This document shows positions 38,260 to 46,446 of a stretch of DNA of 64,000 bases, piece by piece; position 1 is the first letter of the stretch; every line of letters begins with the position of its first letter. Made by a program: the position numbers and the translations under genes. Origin of the DNA: Sphaerisporangium sp. (GTDB taxonomy: Bacteria; Actinomycetota; Actinomycetes; Streptosporangiales; Streptosporangiaceae). The DNA is taken from the NCBI GenBank assembly GCA_025964675.1, contig JAOPYI010000044.1:1-64000 (forward strand), written 5' to 3'. The notes under the pieces were generated by a model that searched no databases, was not told the origin of the DNA, and was given only the letters and a program-made list of their open reading frames with translations.

Positions 38260-39855
38260 GTGTCCAACGCGGAAGCCAGTTCGGGCATCACCGTAACGGG
38301 AATCGACGACAGGTACAGCTCGCTGTGCCAAGGGTTCAACCAGCGCTGGACGGCCCATCCCGACTACATAAAAGTCGTGCGGTCGACCGCCGACGTGATC
38401 GGAGCGCTGAACGAAGCGCTGAACAGCGGCCGTACGCGGATCACCGTCCGCTCGGGTGGCCACTGCTATGAGAACTTCGTGGCCAATCCCGGCGTACAGG
38501 TGATCATCGATGTGGGCCAGATGGACCGCGTCCACTACGACCCCGGCATGGACGCGTACTGCGTGGAGGCGGGGTCGACCAACTGGCACAACTACACCCA
38601 GCTCTACCGCGAGACCGGGCTGGCACTGCCCGCCGGGTCGTGTTACTCGGTCGGCGCGGGCGGCCACATCTGCGGCGGCGGGTACGGCATGCTCTCCCGC
38701 CAGCACGGCCTGACGGTCGACTACCTGTACGCCGTGGAGGTCGTGGTGGTCCGCCGCGAGCCTCACGGCGCCTACGAAGCCAAGGCGGTCATCGCCCGGA
38801 GGGACGACGACGGCGACCTGAACGACCTGTGGTGGGCGCACACCGGCGGCGGAGGCGGCAACTTCGGGGTCATCACCCGCTACTGGTTCAAGGACCTCCC
38901 CCGGCCTCCCATCAACGTCTGGCTCAGCGCCGTCGCCTGGGACTGGAAGGGCATGACGTACGAGAGCTTCTCCCGGCTCGTCGGCAACTTCGGGCGGTTC
39001 TGTGCGGCGAACAGCGATCCCGGCAGCGAGTACGCCGACCTGTTCTCCATCCTGAAGCTCACCCACAGGGAGGCCGGCAAGATCGGCCTCATCACCCAGG
39101 TCGACGCCACCAACCCCGCGGCCGGACGCGACCGGCTGGACGCGTTCCTCACCGAGATCGAGGAGGGCGTGGGCCTCCAGCGCGCCGAGCTCGACGTCGA
39201 CTTGGGCGAGCACCCCCAGATCCGGGGCCTGCACAAGACGCCGCGCCTGATGCCATGGATCCAGGCGACCCAGACCCTCAACGGCTCGGGCGACAACCGA
39301 CGCGGCAAGTACAAGTCGGCGCACATGCGCAAGCCGTTCCCCGAGGACCAGATCGAGGTCATGTGGAACTTCCTGTCCGGCACACGCGACGGCGGCGACC
39401 TTCCCGGTGATGACTACGACAACACCGGGTACGCCAATGCCGATGCCCTGATCCAGGTCGACACGTACGGCTGCCGCATCAACGCCCTCGGCTCCCAGGA
39501 GACGGCCGTGGCGCAACGTGACTCGATCATGAAGCTGCAGTACCAGACGTACTGGACGGATCCGGCCGAAGACGGCGTTCACGAGCGCTGGATGCGCGAG
39601 CTCTACCGCAGGGTCTACCTCGACTCGGGCGGCGTCCCGGTTCCCGCCTCGGCCGACGGCACGGTCGACCCGGACGCGGTGACGGACGGCTGCTACATCA
39701 ACTACCCCGACCGCGACCTGGGCAGCGACGAGTGGAACACCTCGGGGGTGCCGTGGTACCGCCTCTACTACGGCGACAACTACGACCGCCTGCTCAGGAC
39801 CAAGCACACCTGGGACCCGCACGACATCTTCCAGCACGACCAGTCGATCAGGTGA
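38260..39855 (+). CDS. FAD-binding berberine-bridge-type oxidase, bicovalent flavin
   Basis: A 531-residue flavoprotein of the berberine bridge/6-hydroxynicotine oxidase family. The FAD-binding domain has RSGGHCYENF with His68 and the GSCYSVGAGGHICGGGYG region with Cys128; together they are the two residues that tether FAD in bicovalent BBE-like enzymes. The BBE tail is ending HDIFQHDQSIR. Substrate unknown; such enzymes oxidise alkaloids, sugars or polyketides. GTG at 38260 is preceded by AAGGAGAG at 6 bases, so I prefer it; the frame is open to ATG at 38068. The gene appears to be alone. It is not part of a visible biosynthetic cluster. Confidence 0.88.
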   Translation: MSNAEASSGITVTGIDDRYSSLCQGFNQRWTAHPDYIKVVRSTADVIGALNEALNSGRTRITVRSGGHCYENFVANPGVQVIIDVGQMDRVHYDPGMDAYCVEAGSTNWHNYTQLYRETGLALPAGSCYSVGAGGHICGGGYGMLSRQHGLTVDYLYAVEVVVVRREPHGAYEAKAVIARRDDDGDLNDLWWAHTGGGGGNFGVITRYWFKDLPRPPINVWLSAVAWDWKGMTYESFSRLVGNFGRFCAANSDPGSEYADLFSILKLTHREAGKIGLITQVDATNPAAGRDRLDAFLTEIEEGVGLQRAELDVDLGEHPQIRGLHKTPRLMPWIQATQTLNGSGDNRRGKYKSAHMRKPFPEDQIEVMWNFLSGTRDGGDLPGDDYDNTGYANADALIQVDTYGCRINALGSQETAVAQRDSIMKLQYQTYWTDPAEDGVHERWMRELYRRVYLDSGGVPVPASADGTVDPDAVTDGCYINYPDRDLGSDEWNTSGVPWYRLYYGDNYDRLLRTKHTWDPHDIFQHDQSIR

Positions 39856-40015
39856 CCGGACGCCTTCCGGCCTGACCAGGCGACCAGGTGTCACCGGTCC
39901 ATGACATGGCGTTCCCGCCGCCCGCCCGTTTCCTCGCACCGGTATTCCCGTCGGCGTCACCGGCCCTTGAAGAGGTGAGATGCTGTCACCGCCCGCTGAC
40001 CCAAGGAGGACACCC

Positions 40016-40219
40016 GTGAAGAACTGGCTTCTCATCGCAGGAGGCGCCGTGCTGGTCCTCGTGGGCGCCCTATGGGCACTCCAAGGGCTCGGCTACGTCG
40101 GCGGCAGCTTCATGAGTGGCGCCAAGGAATGGTTCGTGATCGGCCTGGTCGCCGTGATCGCCGGCCTCGCCCTGGCCGTGCCCGCCCTTCGCCGCCAGCT
40201 CAGGAGCTCCAGGCCGTAG
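40016..40219 (+). CDS. Small two-helix membrane protein
   Basis: A 67-residue protein: helix 1 (LLIAGGAVLVLVGALWALQGLGYV), a short loop with SFMSGAKEWFV, and helix 2 (IGLVAVIAGLALAVPAL), ending in basic RRQLRSS. It matches the common actinobacterial small membrane protein type often left unannotated. Function not known. GTG at 40016 has AGGAGG 6 bases before it, the strongest ribosome-binding site in the area. Faces the enolase-like gene tail-to-tail. Confidence 0.85.
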   Translation: MKNWLLIAGGAVLVLVGALWALQGLGYVGGSFMSGAKEWFVIGLVAVIAGLALAVPALRRQLRSSRP

Positions 40220-40233
40220 GGCGCCGCGGCGGG

Positions 40234-41421
40234 TCAGAGCCGGAACGAGTCACTGGCAAGGCGGCGGACGCGGTCCTCGTCGACGAGGTGACCTAGGCCG
40301 GGCTGGGTGAGCGGGACGGCCACCACGCCACCGGAGGCCCCGACCGGCGGCGTCACGATCTGGGCGCTGCGCGGCGGCTCGGTCACGTCGCTCGGCAGCG
40401 TGCAGCCGGGCAGGCTCGCGACCGCGACGGTGGCCGCCCGGGCCAGCCCTGTGCCCCTGCCACCGGCCGCGGTGATGTCCCATCCCGCCGCCATCGCGCG
40501 GTCGTGCGCGAGCCGTACGGCGCGAAGTGACCCGAACCGGGACGGGTGAAGCAGGAGCGCGCGCCCGGCCCGCGCCGCGATGGCCTCCTCCAGGGCCGCC
40601 ACCGAGTGGACCTCGATCGCCACCAGGGAGGAGATCCGCTCCTGGAGCTCGGCGTGGAGATCGAGGTCGGCGGCGCCGTCGGGGCCTCCGAAAGGCCGTT
40701 CGATCGCCGTCACGTCGTAGGCGTCCAGCGCCTCGAGGGCCGTGGTCTCGGTGTAGGCGCCGCGACCGTCCACGGCGAGCGCGAGAGCGGGATACGCCTG
40801 GCGGACCGCCCGCACCGGCTCGACGTCCCAGCCGGGGTGCACGTCGAGAGTGACGTGGGCATACCCGGCGCACACGTGCCGGTTGACCCGGGCGACCATC
40901 GCCTCCAGCGACCGTTCGGCCGGCAGCCGTACGGTCGCCATCACGGACGTACGGCTGCCGCCGAGAGCGTGCGCCAGCGGGACTCCTCGCATGCGGGCCC
41001 ACAGGTCCCAGCACGCGAGGTCGACCGCTGTGCCACCGGGGACCGTGCCCAGCTCGTCGGGATGCTCCCAGTCGACTCCGAGGAGGGCAGGCCCGAGCGA
41101 CTCCTCCAGCGTCGTCCAGGTCTTCGCGAGCACATGGTCACGCTCGTTGTCTGATCCTTCGAGGCCGGCCGCCTCACTCCCCTGGCGAACGGCCCTCTGG
41201 ACGCTCTGATGAGCCACGCTCCCACGACCGGCCTTTTCGGCCCCCTGGTCAGTGACGGCGCGCGCGGCTCCCGCACGGGGGGACCGGCGGTCCGGCGACT
41301 GGACGACCTCGCCCCACCCCGTCATGCCCCCGTAGTCGGTGAGCTTGATCAGGATGCTCTCCGGACGCCTGCCATAGGGCAGTACGAGCCGGAAGACCTC
41401 GAGCTCACGGACGCGTGGCAT
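40234..41421 (-). CDS. Enolase-superfamily (MenC/N-acylamino acid racemase-like) protein without catalytic lysines
   Basis: A 395-residue member of the enolase superfamily nearest to o-succinylbenzoate synthase/N-acylamino acid racemase, as seen from TAVDLACWDLWARMRGVPLAH and HPGWDVEPVRAVRQAYP. The barrel residues that make those enzymes work are altered: the KxK acid/base pair is Thr191-Leu-Asp193, the opposite Lys is His292 (HPSRFGSL), and the segment that should read DES reads AIEVHS. The metal-ligand-like Asp218 and Glu241 remain. About 45 extra residues (41-95) fill the capping domain. It may be a pseudo-enzyme or a different chemistry. Alone on the minus strand. Confidence 0.8.
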   Translation of the reverse strand: MPRVRELEVFRLVLPYGRRPESILIKLTDYGGMTGWGEVVQSPDRRSPRAGAARAVTDQGAEKAGRGSVAHQSVQRAVRQGSEAAGLEGSDNERDHVLAKTWTTLEESLGPALLGVDWEHPDELGTVPGGTAVDLACWDLWARMRGVPLAHALGGSRTSVMATVRLPAERSLEAMVARVNRHVCAGYAHVTLDVHPGWDVEPVRAVRQAYPALALAVDGRGAYTETTALEALDAYDVTAIERPFGGPDGAADLDLHAELQERISSLVAIEVHSVAALEEAIAARAGRALLLHPSRFGSLRAVRLAHDRAMAAGWDITAAGGRGTGLARAATVAVASLPGCTLPSDVTEPPRSAQIVTPPVGASGGVVAVPLTQPGLGHLVDEDRVRRLASDSFRL

Positions 41422-41719
41422 GGAACCCCCTCGTCGAACACCTGCCCTTCCATGGTGCCCGTTGAGCGGATCTCGTCCAAACCGGGGGATGAACTAAATC
41501 CTCATTCGCGTTCCCTGGCCCCTACGACGGCGGGCGATGGTGCCCACGCGACGTCGAACCTGGCCGCCGGGCACTTCCGCAATGTAAGCGGCGTGTCTCA
41601 ACGACGCCGCCCCTCCCCTGTCGGCATTGCCTGACATTTCGTCATGTCTTCTGTCCTGCGACTGTTCTTGTGGTTTATCACCCCGTCTCCCGGACCGGGC
41701 ACCCCCGAAAGGACTCCCC
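41422..41719. other. Intergenic region between the enolase-like and nuclease genes
   Basis: A 298-base gap between divergent genes. It holds no gene I can support. One short inverted repeat GGCGT/ACGCC near 41590-41608 and a T-rich stretch near 41630-41680 suggest only ordinary promoter DNA for either gene. Confidence 0.4.
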
Positions 41720-43513
41720 GTGGCAACTTCGCGATATCGGCTCACCACCGTGAGCCTGCTCTCGTGTGTCACCCTTGCCTCGACGGCGCTGATCGCATCA
41801 CCCGCAGCGGCAGCTCCGACCACCATCCACGCGATCCAGGGCATCAACCGCAAGTCGACGATTCAGCAGGGAACCGTCAGCGGTATCGTCACCGCCATCC
41901 GTTCCACCGGGTCGAGCAGGGGTTTCTGGATCCAGGACCCCGCACCTGACAACGACCCGCGCACCAGCGAGGGCATCTTCGTCTACACCGGGTCCTCGAC
42001 GCCCAGCACCGTGGTGGGCAACAAGCTCAGCGTCACGGGCCAGGTCAGCGAGTACTACCCGGGCGGCTCAGCTGCCGGCGGGCAGTCGGTGACGGAGCTC
42101 ACCGGATCGTCCTGGACGACGATCTCCACCGGTAACCCGCTGCCGGCACCACTCGTGCTCACCGACGCCATGATCCCCGCCGCCTACACCGCAACGGGCA
42201 ACCTCGAAACCCTCACTCTCAACCCGACCAGCTACGCGTTGGATCTGCTGGAGTCGGTGGAAGGCATGCGGGTGCAGGTCGACAACGCCCGCGTCGTCGG
42301 CGCGGCCAACCAGTACAACGAGCTTTTCCTCACCGCCAAACCGGCGCAGAACCCGACCCCGCGCGGCGGCACCGTCTACGGCTCGTACGGGTCGCAGAAC
42401 TCGGGCCGTATCAAAGTGATGTCGCTGCTGGCCTCACCGCTCCCGCAGGCCAACGTTGGTGACGTGCTCACCGGGCCCACTGTCGGACCCCTGGACTATG
42501 ACAACTTCGGCGGGTACGTGATCGCCGCCACCACCCTGGGCGCACGCCAGAACAACAACCTCGCAGCCGAGGTCACCACCACGCAGGCCACCGATCAGCT
42601 CGCGATCGCCACCTACAACGTGGAAAACCTCGACCCTACCGACCCGCAGGCCAAGTTCGACCGGCTCGCCGCCGGGATCGTCACGAATCTCCGCTCGCCG
42701 GACGTCGTGGCCCTGGAGGAGATCCAGGACAACAACGGTCCCACCAACGATTCCGTTGTGGCCGCCGACCAGACCTACACCAAGCTGGTCAACGCGATCA
42801 CCGCAGCAGGCGGCCCGGCTTACTCCTACCGGCAGATCAACCCTGTTGACGACGCCGACGGCGGTGAGCCCGGTGGCAACATTCGCGTCGGTTTCCTGTT
42901 CAACCCCGCCCGGGTGACCTTCACCGATCGCCCCGGCGGCACCGCCACCGCCGCCGTCTCGGTGGTCAACAACGGCGGCATGGCGCAGCTGTCGTTGTCC
43001 CCGGGCCGGATCAGCCCGACCAACAGCAACTGGTCGGCGACCCGCAAGCCTCTCGCCGGCGAGTTCGTCTTCCAGGGCAAGACCGTCATCGTGATCGCCA
43101 ACCACTTCAGCTCCAAGGGGGGCGACCAGCCGCTGTACGCCCGTACGCAGCCGCCGACGCGCGGTTCGGACACCAAGCGCGGCCAGCAGGCCGCCATCGT
43201 CAACACGTTCGTCAAGCAGATCTTCGCCGTGCAGCCCACCGCCAGGGTCGTGGTCCTGGGCGACATCAACGACTACGAATTCTCCACCACCATGTCGAAC
43301 CTGCTCGCCGGCACGAGCATGACCGACCTGATCACCACGCTGCCTTCGGCCGAGCGCTACAGCTACACATATGAGGGCAACTCTCAGGTCCTCGACCACA
43401 TCATCACGAGCGCCGGCCTCGCCGATCACAACTACGACGTGGTCCACATCAACGCCGAGTTCGCCGACCGCGCGAGCGACCACGACCCGCAAATCGTGCG
43501 CGTACGCCCCTGA
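41720..43513 (+). CDS. Secreted endonuclease/exonuclease/phosphatase family nuclease (ExeM/NucH-like)
   Basis: A 597-residue exported protein. A Sec signal peptide (LTTVSLLSCVTLASTALIASPAAAA) is followed by an OB-fold-like N-domain (about 35-280) as in ExeM-type DNases and then an EEP domain: ATYNVENLDP, VVALEEIQDNNG, FLFNP, VIVIANHFSSKGGD, VVLGDINDYEF and DRASDHDPQIVR contain the Asn, Glu, Asp and His residues of the DNase I-like centre. It should cut extracellular DNA or RNA, perhaps to scavenge phosphate. GTG at 41720 has GAAAGGA upstream; the frame extends further without a signal peptide. Ends at a strong hairpin terminator. Confidence 0.92.
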   Translation: MATSRYRLTTVSLLSCVTLASTALIASPAAAAPTTIHAIQGINRKSTIQQGTVSGIVTAIRSTGSSRGFWIQDPAPDNDPRTSEGIFVYTGSSTPSTVVGNKLSVTGQVSEYYPGGSAAGGQSVTELTGSSWTTISTGNPLPAPLVLTDAMIPAAYTATGNLETLTLNPTSYALDLLESVEGMRVQVDNARVVGAANQYNELFLTAKPAQNPTPRGGTVYGSYGSQNSGRIKVMSLLASPLPQANVGDVLTGPTVGPLDYDNFGGYVIAATTLGARQNNNLAAEVTTTQATDQLAIATYNVENLDPTDPQAKFDRLAAGIVTNLRSPDVVALEEIQDNNGPTNDSVVAADQTYTKLVNAITAAGGPAYSYRQINPVDDADGGEPGGNIRVGFLFNPARVTFTDRPGGTATAAVSVVNNGGMAQLSLSPGRISPTNSNWSATRKPLAGEFVFQGKTVIVIANHFSSKGGDQPLYARTQPPTRGSDTKRGQQAAIVNTFVKQIFAVQPTARVVVLGDINDYEFSTTMSNLLAGTSMTDLITTLPSAERYSYTYEGNSQVLDHIITSAGLADHNYDVVHINAEFADRASDHDPQIVRVRP

Positions 43514-43522
43514 TCCCACCCT

Positions 43523-43551
43523 CGGGCCCGCGCACCCGGTGCGCGGGCCCG
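43523..43551 (+). terminator. Hairpin terminator after the secreted nuclease
   Basis: A 14-bp stem with arms CGGGCCCGCGCACC and GGTGCGCGGGCCCG closes on one base (effectively a four-base or larger loop), 10 bases beyond the stop codon. Also suitable for the convergent MFS gene. Confidence 0.85.
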
Positions 43552-43629
43552 CGCCTCATAGTCGGAGCCACTCCGAAGCCCTTCACTCGGGTCGACGTGG
43601 TCACGGCCTGGGGCGCGGGACCTCTCGTG

Positions 43630-45015
43630 TCACCGTTTCACTCGGCCTGCGGTCAGGGGGCCGAGGGCGGCCTGACCGACGATCAGTCCGAAACAGGCCA
43701 GGTAGACCCACCAGGCGGTGTCGAACCCGGCGAAGACGGCGCCGGTGACGGCGATGACGACGACGGAGAAGACGGACTCGCCGATCTGCAGCGAAGAGCT
43801 GTTCCTGCCTTCTTCTCCAGGCTCGGAGAGCTCAAGGGTGAGGACCGACAGCGTCGGATAGACCAGGCCGATGCCGAACCCCGCGACCAGCCAGGCCACG
43901 AGGCCGAGCAGTATCGGGACGACGTCGAAGGTCAGAAGCGCCGTGCCAGCGATGCCCCCCGCGAGGAGCGCGGTGCCGACGCGCAGCAGCACCTTACGGT
44001 CGTACTTACGCCGCCCCTGGATCCAGGACGCGAGAGACCAGCTCAGCGCCGACCCGGTGAGGAAGAGTCCCGCCTGCGTCGGGCTGAGCCCGCGTTCACC
44101 GGTCAGCATGAGTGGCACGAACACATCGGCGGCGAAGGAAGCCCCCGCAGCCAGGCCGCGCAGGAGCACCACGGTGGGAAATCCCCGTGCCGCCCGCATC
44201 GTGCCGGGAGGCAGCAGCCTGGGGAGGGCGAACGCGAGAACGACCAGCCCCACCACTAGGAGGACGAGACCGCGCCCGCCGAGCCCGCTGCCGTACTGCA
44301 GGAGCGCGGCACCGACGGCCACCACGCCGCCCCACACGAGCCGGGCCCCGAATCCGGCACGGGAGGGGACAGGCTCCGCGCCGTCCCGTCGCGGAACGGC
44401 GGTGGCCCGCCCTGCCAGCCCGCGCCACAGCACCACGGCGGCGGGAGCGACCAGCACCGGGATCCCGAGGAAGATCCACCGCCAGCCGATGTGCTGCACC
44501 ACGGCGCCCGTGATCGCCGGCCCGACGATGGACGGAAGCACCCATGCCGCCGCCAGCAGCGAGAACACTCGCGGGTGCATCACCGCGGGATACACCTGGG
44601 CCACCAGGACGTACAGCGCCACCGAGAACAGGCCGCCGCCGATGCCCTGGACGAACCTGCCGATGATCAGGACGTGCATCGTGGGCGCGAACCCGGCTAT
44701 GAGCAGCCCCGCCACGAAACCGCCGACCCCCGTCCACAGCGGCGCCACCGGCCCGTGGACATCGCTCCACCGGCCACCGGCCACCGTGGCGATCACGCTG
44801 GCCGCCATCGAACCGCTGAACGCCAGCCCGTACAGGGAAAGCCCTCCGAGTGCCCGGGCGACCACCGGCATGGCCGTCGCCACCGCGAGGTACTCGAACG
44901 CGAGAAGAAGGACGAGGGCGACCATCCCGGCGCTCATCGCCCGGTACGGACGGCTGAGCACGCCGGGCGGCGCGCTGACAGGGGGAACGATCACGGCTGA
45001 AGACACCTGCCCCAA
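43630..45015 (-). CDS. MFS transporter (DHA-type efflux)
   Basis: A 461-residue major facilitator protein with about 14 helices. The N-terminal half shows AFEYLAVATAMPVVARALGGLSLYGLAFSGS split over two helices, the motif-A-like GGRWSDVHGP, and GRFVQGIGGGLFSVALYVLVAQVY (motif B/C region), typical of drug:H+ antiporters. Substrate unknown. The first usable start is TTG at 45015; GTG at 45006 is three codons later and either could be used. The gene stands alone, with no regulator near, and converges on the secreted nuclease terminator. Confidence 0.87.
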   Translation of the reverse strand: MGQVSSAVIVPPVSAPPGVLSRPYRAMSAGMVALVLLLAFEYLAVATAMPVVARALGGLSLYGLAFSGSMAASVIATVAGGRWSDVHGPVAPLWTGVGGFVAGLLIAGFAPTMHVLIIGRFVQGIGGGLFSVALYVLVAQVYPAVMHPRVFSLLAAAWVLPSIVGPAITGAVVQHIGWRWIFLGIPVLVAPAAVVLWRGLAGRATAVPRRDGAEPVPSRAGFGARLVWGGVVAVGAALLQYGSGLGGRGLVLLVVGLVVLAFALPRLLPPGTMRAARGFPTVVLLRGLAAGASFAADVFVPLMLTGERGLSPTQAGLFLTGSALSWSLASWIQGRRKYDRKVLLRVGTALLAGGIAGTALLTFDVVPILLGLVAWLVAGFGIGLVYPTLSVLTLELSEPGEEGRNSSSLQIGESVFSVVVIAVTGAVFAGFDTAWWVYLACFGLIVGQAALGPLTAGRVKR

Positions 45016-45168
45016 GGTACGTGCACCCTCTCGCCGGCCACATCGGCCCCTAGCTGGGTCTTTGGTCCTACACCCCCACCTCTGCCGCCGGCGAAGTCGA
45101 GCCTCAACAGAGGCGGAGGCGGTTCTCGCGCAGGCCGAGCCCGTCTACTTGTGTCTCCGGCCGAACGC

Positions 45169-45188
45169 GATCCGGCGGCACCCGGATC
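45169..45188 (-). terminator. Hairpin just beyond the VWA gene, end of the SWIM-DUF5691-MoxR-DUF5682-VWA operon
   Basis: GATCCGG and CCGGATC form a 7-bp stem with a six-base loop, 3 bases beyond the VWA stop on the minus strand. No T-run follows. Position supports termination of the five-gene operon. Confidence 0.45.
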
Positions 45189-45191
45189 CCC

Positions 45192-46370
45192 TTACGTGGC
45201 CCGGACCGCGAGGGTGCGTTCGGCCCATTGGGCGATGTCACGGCGCTCGATCGCGGCTGCCATCAGTCCCGGGAAGGCGTCGGGGGTGCACGCGAACGCC
45301 GGGACGCCCAGCGCGGCCAGTGCCTCGGCGTTGTCCCGGTCGTAGTGGGGCTGGCCTTCGTCGGAGAGGGCGAGCAGCACGATGACCTGCACGCCCGCCG
45401 CCGTCATGGCGGCGACCCTGCGCAGCATCTCCTCCCGTACGCCGCCTTCGTACAGGTCGCTGATCAGAATGAAGATGGAGCTCGCCGGGCGGGTGATCAG
45501 CCCCTGGCAGTAGGCGATGGCACGGTTGATGTCGGTGCCGCCACCGAGCTGGGTGCCGAACAGCAGCTCCACGGGGTCGTGCAGCTGATCGGTGAGGTCG
45601 ACCACGCTCGTGTCGAAGACCACCAGCGAGGTGCGGAGCGAGCGCATCGACGCCAGCACGGCACCGAAGACACTGGAGTAGACCACCGACGCCGCCATCG
45701 AGCCGCTCTGGTCGATGCACAGCGTCACCTCTCGGATCACCGCGCGCTGCTTGCGGGCGTACCCGACGAGCCGGGACGGCACGACCGTGTTCTTCTCCGG
45801 CAGGTAGTTCTTGAGGTTGGCGCGGATAGTGCGGTCCCAGTCGATGTCGGCGACCCGGCGCGGCCGGTTGGTGCGTGCCGACCGGTCGAGCGCCCCGGTG
45901 ATGGCGGTCCTGGTGCGCTGCGCCAGCCTGCGCTCCAGGTCGGCCACGACCTTCCTGACGACCACGCGTGCCGACCGCCGTGCCGTCTCGGGCATCACCC
46001 GGTTGAGCGAGAGCAGCGTGCCGACCAGGTGGACGTCGGGCTCCACGGCCTCCAGCATCTCGGGTTCGAGCAGCAGGCGGGTGAGGTTGAGCCGCTCGAT
46101 GGCGTCTTTCTGCATGACCTGGACGACCGTCGAAGGGAAGTAGGAGCGGATGTCCCCGAGCCACCTCGCGACCCGTGGCGCCGAGGCACCCAGGCCCGCG
46201 GCACGCTGGGCGTCGCCGCCTCCACCCGCGCCGTCGCCCGTGGCGCGCCCGCTGTTGTAGAGCGCGGCGAGGGCCGCGTCCATCTGGGAGTCCCTACCGC
46301 TCAGGGCGCATCCCGTGCCGTCCGCGTCACCGCCCAGCACCAACCGCCACCTGCGCAAACGCTCATCCAT
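45192..46370 (-). CDS. VWA domain protein, last gene of the SWIM/DUF5691/MoxR/DUF5682 operon
   Basis: A 392-residue protein whose last 180 residues form a VWA (von Willebrand A) domain with an intact MIDAS: DQSGSM with Asp220, Ser222 and Ser224, GGGTDIN for the Thr and ISDLYEG for the second Asp. The first 210 residues are helical, with a Gly/Ala-rich linker near 42-62. VWA proteins bind a metal and a partner acidic residue, and typically act with a MoxR ATPase, here encoded two genes upstream. Cytoplasmic; no signal or helix. Gap of 76 bases from the DUF5682 stop. Last gene of the operon. Confidence 0.9.
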   Translation of the reverse strand: MDERLRRWRLVLGGDADGTGCALSGRDSQMDAALAALYNSGRATGDGAGGGGDAQRAAGLGASAPRVARWLGDIRSYFPSTVVQVMQKDAIERLNLTRLLLEPEMLEAVEPDVHLVGTLLSLNRVMPETARRSARVVVRKVVADLERRLAQRTRTAITGALDRSARTNRPRRVADIDWDRTIRANLKNYLPEKNTVVPSRLVGYARKQRAVIREVTLCIDQSGSMAASVVYSSVFGAVLASMRSLRTSLVVFDTSVVDLTDQLHDPVELLFGTQLGGGTDINRAIAYCQGLITRPASSIFILISDLYEGGVREEMLRRVAAMTAAGVQVIVLLALSDEGQPHYDRDNAEALAALGVPAFACTPDAFPGLMAAAIERRDIAQWAERTLAVRAT

Positions 46371-46446
46371 CAGACGCTCCCATCCGTCACCCTGAAACCC
46401 CGGTCCATCAAGGGACCCACATCGAGAACCCGGGCACCGCGGGCCA

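Noticed and set aside
37879-40035. 718-codon minus-strand open frame
   Set aside because: It lies antisense to the FAD oxidase with no domain, start signal or codon pattern of its own.
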